From an uncultured Porphyromonadaceae bacterium (GTDB taxonomy: Bacteria > Bacteroidota > Bacteroidia > Bacteroidales > Muribaculaceae), in contig UQKE01000048.1 in assembly GCA_900541555.1 (NCBI GenBank), positions 1-17,341 of the forward strand: 17,341 nucleotides of DNA. Direction: 5' to 3'. A program made the position numbers and the translations under genes. The notes under the pieces were generated by a model. That model was not told the DNA's origin. It did no database searches and saw nothing but the letters and a program-made list of their open reading frames with translations. How positions within the stretch are numbered: position 1 is the first letter of the stretch; each line of letters starts with the position of its first letter. Below, piece by piece: positions 16,001-17,341 of this stretch.

Positions 16001-16127
16001 GTTTGCAACCATCTATATTGCAACTCCGACAGCTTATTGGATGATGCGCCACGAACAGATGAATGAGCAGGGAGAAAAGAAAAGCGAAAAAAGCTGCATA
16101 ATTCCGATTATTCCGGTCTTTGAATAA
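13005..16127 (+). CDS. secDF: Protein translocase subunit SecDF (fusion)
   Basis: This 1040-residue inner-membrane protein fuses SecD and SecF, as is usual in Bacteroidota. It uses the proton gradient to pull exported proteins out of the SecYEG channel. The SecD half has an N-terminal membrane segment (about 7-27), G-L-D-L-K-G-G at 100-106, the periplasmic P1 region, and the membrane domain with S-L-G-M-A-V-D-A-N-V-L-I-F-E-R. The SecF half has G-I-D-F-S-G-G near 741-747, then Y-A-I-N-D-T-V-V-V-F-D-R-V-R-E in the last membrane block. The conserved Asp residues of both halves are present. An Ala/Val/Glu-rich low-complexity stretch lies at about 269-322, inside the P1 region. The gene has its own promoter and terminator, so it is probably monocistronic. 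SecDF would serve the several secreted proteins encoded in this window. Confidence 0.96.
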   Translation: MQSKGFIRVIAVLLAIVCLFYLSFSLVTNNVENDAAASAQKTAAAAAVKVDKDTKSEAYRHVYDSVYNKAYAKYLKDIGQEEVYMWYTYNEVREKQIGLGLDLKGGMTVTLQISVADIVRSKATNPQDAKLNEALAYASENPENDFVGVFCKKYEELVPGVSLAQKFNRVDGVNANDGNSTVEGILREKTRSDISKSVNLLRERIDRFGVIAPNIKEMQREGQILMELPGVKEPERVYKLIQSSAKLEFYATYTMDNALRSRLAELSETAAAGNVVAAPVDSLAPADAADAVVAENGATAESAAVAEAAVAEVAPQATQSGKTLAEMIWSDALITTTTSGNDGTKDVQIPASNYIGGACIGVANEADTAAVNRILASPMAKKILPSDLKCRWSVKGIDKKDSYFQLVALRTSNGEAALSDADMIDDASAELNQFSGSYEVSMTMNSDAAAKWAKVTRDNVGKQVAIVLDDQVYSFPTVNTPIEGGRSSITGNFTVEEANDLVNVLKGGGMSAGVKIVSHTEIGPSLGQQAIEAGIWSFVVALILLMLYMISFYGFVPAMVANMCLILNLFFTLGILASFQAVLTLSGICGIVLSLGMAVDANVLIFERTKEKLRAGKNVKAALADGYKNAFSAIFDSNLTSVITAIILMIYGTGLIKGFATTLLISLICSFFTAVFVSRLVFERLLKKKDRTYTFTTKISRNFLVNPKINFLGQRKIAAVVIAIVSVVIVASFFLRGVNKGIDFSGGRNYVVQFDHSVRTDEIQSKLAPLFPDASLSVITVDNDTKVRISTNYKIDGSQEGVDEEIMHKLYTGLQSELNGMKYENFDVKDEHHGVVSSEMVGPSIADDMTKGAIWSVVISLFAIALYILFRFRDFAFSMGALVSLAFTAFFIIGFYSLFWGVLPFSMEIDQQFIAAILTIIGYAINDTVVVFDRVREMIGLYPKRDRFEVINHSLNSTLTRTIMTSTTTALVLLVVFILGGETIRGFVFAMLFGVVAGTFATIYIATPTAYWMMRHEQMNEQGEKKSEKSCIIPIIPVFE

Positions 16128-16131
16128 ACCG

Positions 16132-16165
16132 ACAGCGGGACAGAGCATTCTGTCCCGCTGTTTTT
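16132..16165 (+). terminator. Rho-independent terminator of secDF
   Basis: ACAGCGGGACAGA (16132-16144) and TCTGTCCCGCTGT (16149-16161) form a perfect 13-bp stem with the 4-base loop GCAT, followed by a T run. It begins four bases after the secDF stop codon. Confidence 0.92.
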
Positions 16166-16237
16166 GTTAAAATCTGAAAACGGAACGGACTGTCGGTGTA
16201 AAAGATTTTAATATGTTAATTAAATGTCTGAAAAACG

Positions 16238-16269
16238 CTTGACGGCTTTTCGCTTTTTTGCTAACTTTG
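16238..16269 (+). promoter_or_regulatory. Promoter of the NlpC/P60 peptidase gene
   Basis: TAACTTTG at 16262-16269 is a perfect -7 element. CTTG at 16238-16241, with a 20-base spacer, matches three of four -33 positions. Transcription would begin near 16276, which excludes the in-frame ATG at 16224 as the start and points to the ATG at 16320. Confidence 0.7.
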
Positions 16270-16319
16270 TGGGAGAACGAAAAAGATCTGAAATCCCTGC
16301 AAGTTTTGAGCGATACGAA

Positions 16320-16898
16320 ATGAAGAAGTTTTTCGCAATATTGATAATGGTTGCTGTCGCTTTGGGCGACGTGGCGATGCATGCGGAAGAGCGTGCAGAC
16401 GCCGCTATCGCTGTCGACGGCGCTACGATTGTGGAAAGCGCCATGAAATACATCGGCACGCCTTATCGCCGCGGGCGCATGACTCCCTATAAAGGATTCG
16501 ATTGCTCGGGATTTACAACTTACGTGTTCCAAACGCAAAACATCACGCTTCCGCGCACGTCGCGTGCCCAATATTCTTCGGAAACGGCCGTTTCCGATAC
16601 GCGCAACTTGAAAAAGGGCGACCTCGTGTTTTTCTCCGGTTCCAGAGTTTCGAAACGAATCGGGCATGTCGGCATCGTGACCGACGTTGAAGCCGACGGC
16701 ACTTTCTCGTTCATCCATGCCAGCTGTTCGGCCGGCGTGACGGTATCGTCGTCGACAGAAGCCTACTATGCGAAGCGCTACATCGGCGCGTGCCGCGTGT
16801 TGCCCGACGAGCCGACGTTGCCTCCCGGGCTCGACGTGTTCCCCGATATTGTCAAGACGCGCCACGCCTATCGCTATTTCGTCACTCCCGCCGAGTAG
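16320..16898 (+). CDS. Exported NlpC/P60 family cysteine peptidase
   Basis: The product (192 residues) starts with a signal peptide, M-K-K-F-F-A-I-L-I-M-V-A-V-A-L, probably cut after M-H-A at 22. The rest is one NlpC/P60 domain. It has Y-I-G-T-P-Y near 44-49, catalytic Cys62 in F-D-C-S-G-F, His116 in I-G-H-V-G-I-V, and a third polar position at His133 in F-I-H-A-S. R-T-S-R-A-Q-Y and L-K-K-G-D-L-V-F-F between them are also family-typical. Such enzymes cut the D-glutamyl-diamino acid bond in peptidoglycan stem peptides, in wall growth or recycling, in the periplasm or outside. An ATG at 16224 in the same frame would add 32 residues, but a promoter lies within that extension and the signal peptide would then be internal, so I chose 16320. 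No SH3 domain is present. The gene converges on a broken ORF 39 bases away. Confidence 0.9.
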   Translation: MKKFFAILIMVAVALGDVAMHAEERADAAIAVDGATIVESAMKYIGTPYRRGRMTPYKGFDCSGFTTYVFQTQNITLPRTSRAQYSSETAVSDTRNLKKGDLVFFSGSRVSKRIGHVGIVTDVEADGTFSFIHASCSAGVTVSSSTEAYYAKRYIGACRVLPDEPTLPPGLDVFPDIVKTRHAYRYFVTPAE

Positions 16899-16937
16899 CG
16901 GAATTCTTTTCCCTTGAACGATTGATTTTTCTTGCTG

Positions 16938-17153
16938 TCATGCTTCTTTCGGATAGAAGCATTCCCAATTCAGCGTGTCTGCCGTGCTTTCGATTGGCAG
17001 TCGAGAGTACAGCCAGTTGTCGCCTTGTCGCAGGATAATGCCGCCGGCAAGCCGCCTCCCCTCCGAAGAATTTTCTTGAATGTATTTCAGCAACGCATTG
17101 TGCTTTTCGTGTGCCAGTTCGGAAATAGTTTATGCTTGAAATCTGCTTTGCAT
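16938..17153 (-). pseudogene. Small unidentified ORF interrupted by one in-frame stop
   Basis: On the minus strand an ATG at 17153 opens M-Q-S-R-F-Q-A and is closed at once by TAA (17132-17130). The same frame then runs open for 63 residues to TGA at 16940-16938 and looks protein-like: L-A-H-E-K-H-N-A-L-L-K-Y-I-Q-E-N, then R-R-L-A-G-G-I-I-L-R-Q-G-D-N-W-L-Y-S-R-L and a C-terminal C-F-Y-P-K-E-A. Without the TAA it would be one 71-residue protein. The downstream part has no ATG of its own, though a TTG lies at codon 13. I do not recognise the family. It could be a recently broken gene, the tail of a longer decayed gene, or a rare-start small protein. The ORF converges on the NlpC/P60 gene and lies just downstream of a hairpin repeat. 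Confidence 0.45.
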
Positions 17154-17177
17154 TTTTGAATTTTGCGGTTGCACGTA

Positions 17178-17224
17178 GCAATGTTCTCCTCTGTTCACGT
17201 GCGGAGTACGTTAATAGGGGAGAA
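17178..17224. repeat. Hairpin repeat, copy A
   Basis: GCAATGT is followed by an arm TTCTCCTCT (17184-17192) that pairs with AGGGGAGAA (17216-17224), nine base pairs with one G-U. The interior contains a short ACGT/ACGT pairing. The flank and arms match copy B at 17298-17339, while the interiors differ. It is an intergenic dispersed-repeat type of element; its family is not identified. Confidence 0.6.
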
Positions 17225-17297
17225 AGTTTTTACACAGGAAAAACAGAGGGGTTCAAAAATGGTTTAGGGTTGCGAGAACTGCGAAGTTGGCAAACAC

Positions 17298-17339
17298 GCA
17301 ATGTCCTCCTCTGCCGCGCGATAGCGCGGATAGGGGAGG
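17298..17339. repeat. Hairpin repeat, copy B
   Basis: GCAATGT is followed by CCTCCTCT (17305-17312) pairing with AGGGGAGG (17332-17339). Inside is a second perfect stem, CCGCGC-GATA-GCGCGG (17314-17329). Relative to copy A, a T-A pair is replaced by C-G on both arms, so the stem is preserved. The element reaches the window edge and may continue. Confidence 0.65.
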
Positions 17340-17341
17340 TG

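Noticed and set aside
13311..16148. A 945-codon open frame antisense to secDF
   Set aside because: Its translation is rich in His, Arg and Glu without any domain pattern, and it mirrors the codon bias of the clear secDF gene on the other strand. It is a shadow frame.
16224..16319. Upstream in-frame extension of the NlpC/P60 gene
   Set aside because: It would bury the signal peptide 32 residues inside the protein and overlaps a good promoter at 16238-16269.
1..17341. CRISPR array, IS element with transposase, or toxin-antitoxin pair
   Set aside because: No regularly spaced direct repeats, no transposase frame and no recognisable toxin-antitoxin pair are visible anywhere in the window. The two hairpin repeats at the right end differ in their interiors and are not CRISPR-like.

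Overview
The window looks like chromosome from a member of the Bacteroidota, most likely order Bacteroidales. Supporting signs are a fused SecD-SecF translocase, two proteins with C-terminal tails of the type IX secretion (T9SS) kind, several promoters of the phylum-specific form TTTG-N19/20-TAnnTTTG, few strong Shine-Dalgarno sites, and envelope lipoproteins. I cannot place it to genus from sequence alone.

Layout. Positions 1-59 hold the last codons of a secreted T9SS-type protein, followed by a strong terminator. A MATE efflux transporter (218-1567) converges, with an 8-base overlap, on a minus-strand lipoprotein of the VanX/DdpX D-Ala-D-Ala dipeptidase family (1560-2294). A large secreted phosphodiester glycosidase (NAGPA) protein with Ig-like repeats (2389-4836) comes next. 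A YafV-type omega-amidase (4841-5602) follows four bases later, and the pair ends at a 14-bp terminator hairpin. An AraC-family regulator (5826-6737) is followed 13 bases later by a long RluA-family pseudouridine synthase with an N-terminal coiled coil (6751-8388).

From about 8400 to 10640 the sequence changes character and holds the less ordinary material: (i) a compact transcription unit (8475-8767) with a clean promoter, a hairpin-rich leader containing two tiny ORFs, a 28-codon ORF and a terminator; (ii) a decayed DEDDh exonuclease fragment on the minus strand (8792-8992); (iii) a probable structured non-coding RNA of about 300 nt with its own near-perfect promoter and terminator (9141-9475); (iv) an AT-rich orphan gene (9592-10380) that may have a uracil-DNA-glycosylase-like fold. 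A tRNA-Leu(CAA) with its own promoter and terminator (10603-10780, minus strand) closes this stretch.

The rest is core envelope biology. It comprises a large Ig-like (Big_5) lipoprotein on the minus strand (10845-12803), secDF (13005-16127) with promoter and terminator, and an exported NlpC/P60 peptidase (16320-16898) whose start is fixed by a good promoter. The right end (16938-17341) holds a small minus-strand ORF broken by one in-frame TAA, and two copies of a hairpin repeat related by a compensatory base change.

Taken together, the genes serve export and the cell envelope: SecDF drives translocation, T9SS-type tails mark surface cargo, and two peptidases act on peptidoglycan peptides. 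The best candidates for something undescribed are the small transcription unit at 8475-8767, the ncRNA at 9141-9475, the orphan at 9592-10380 and the hairpin repeats with the broken ORF at the right end.
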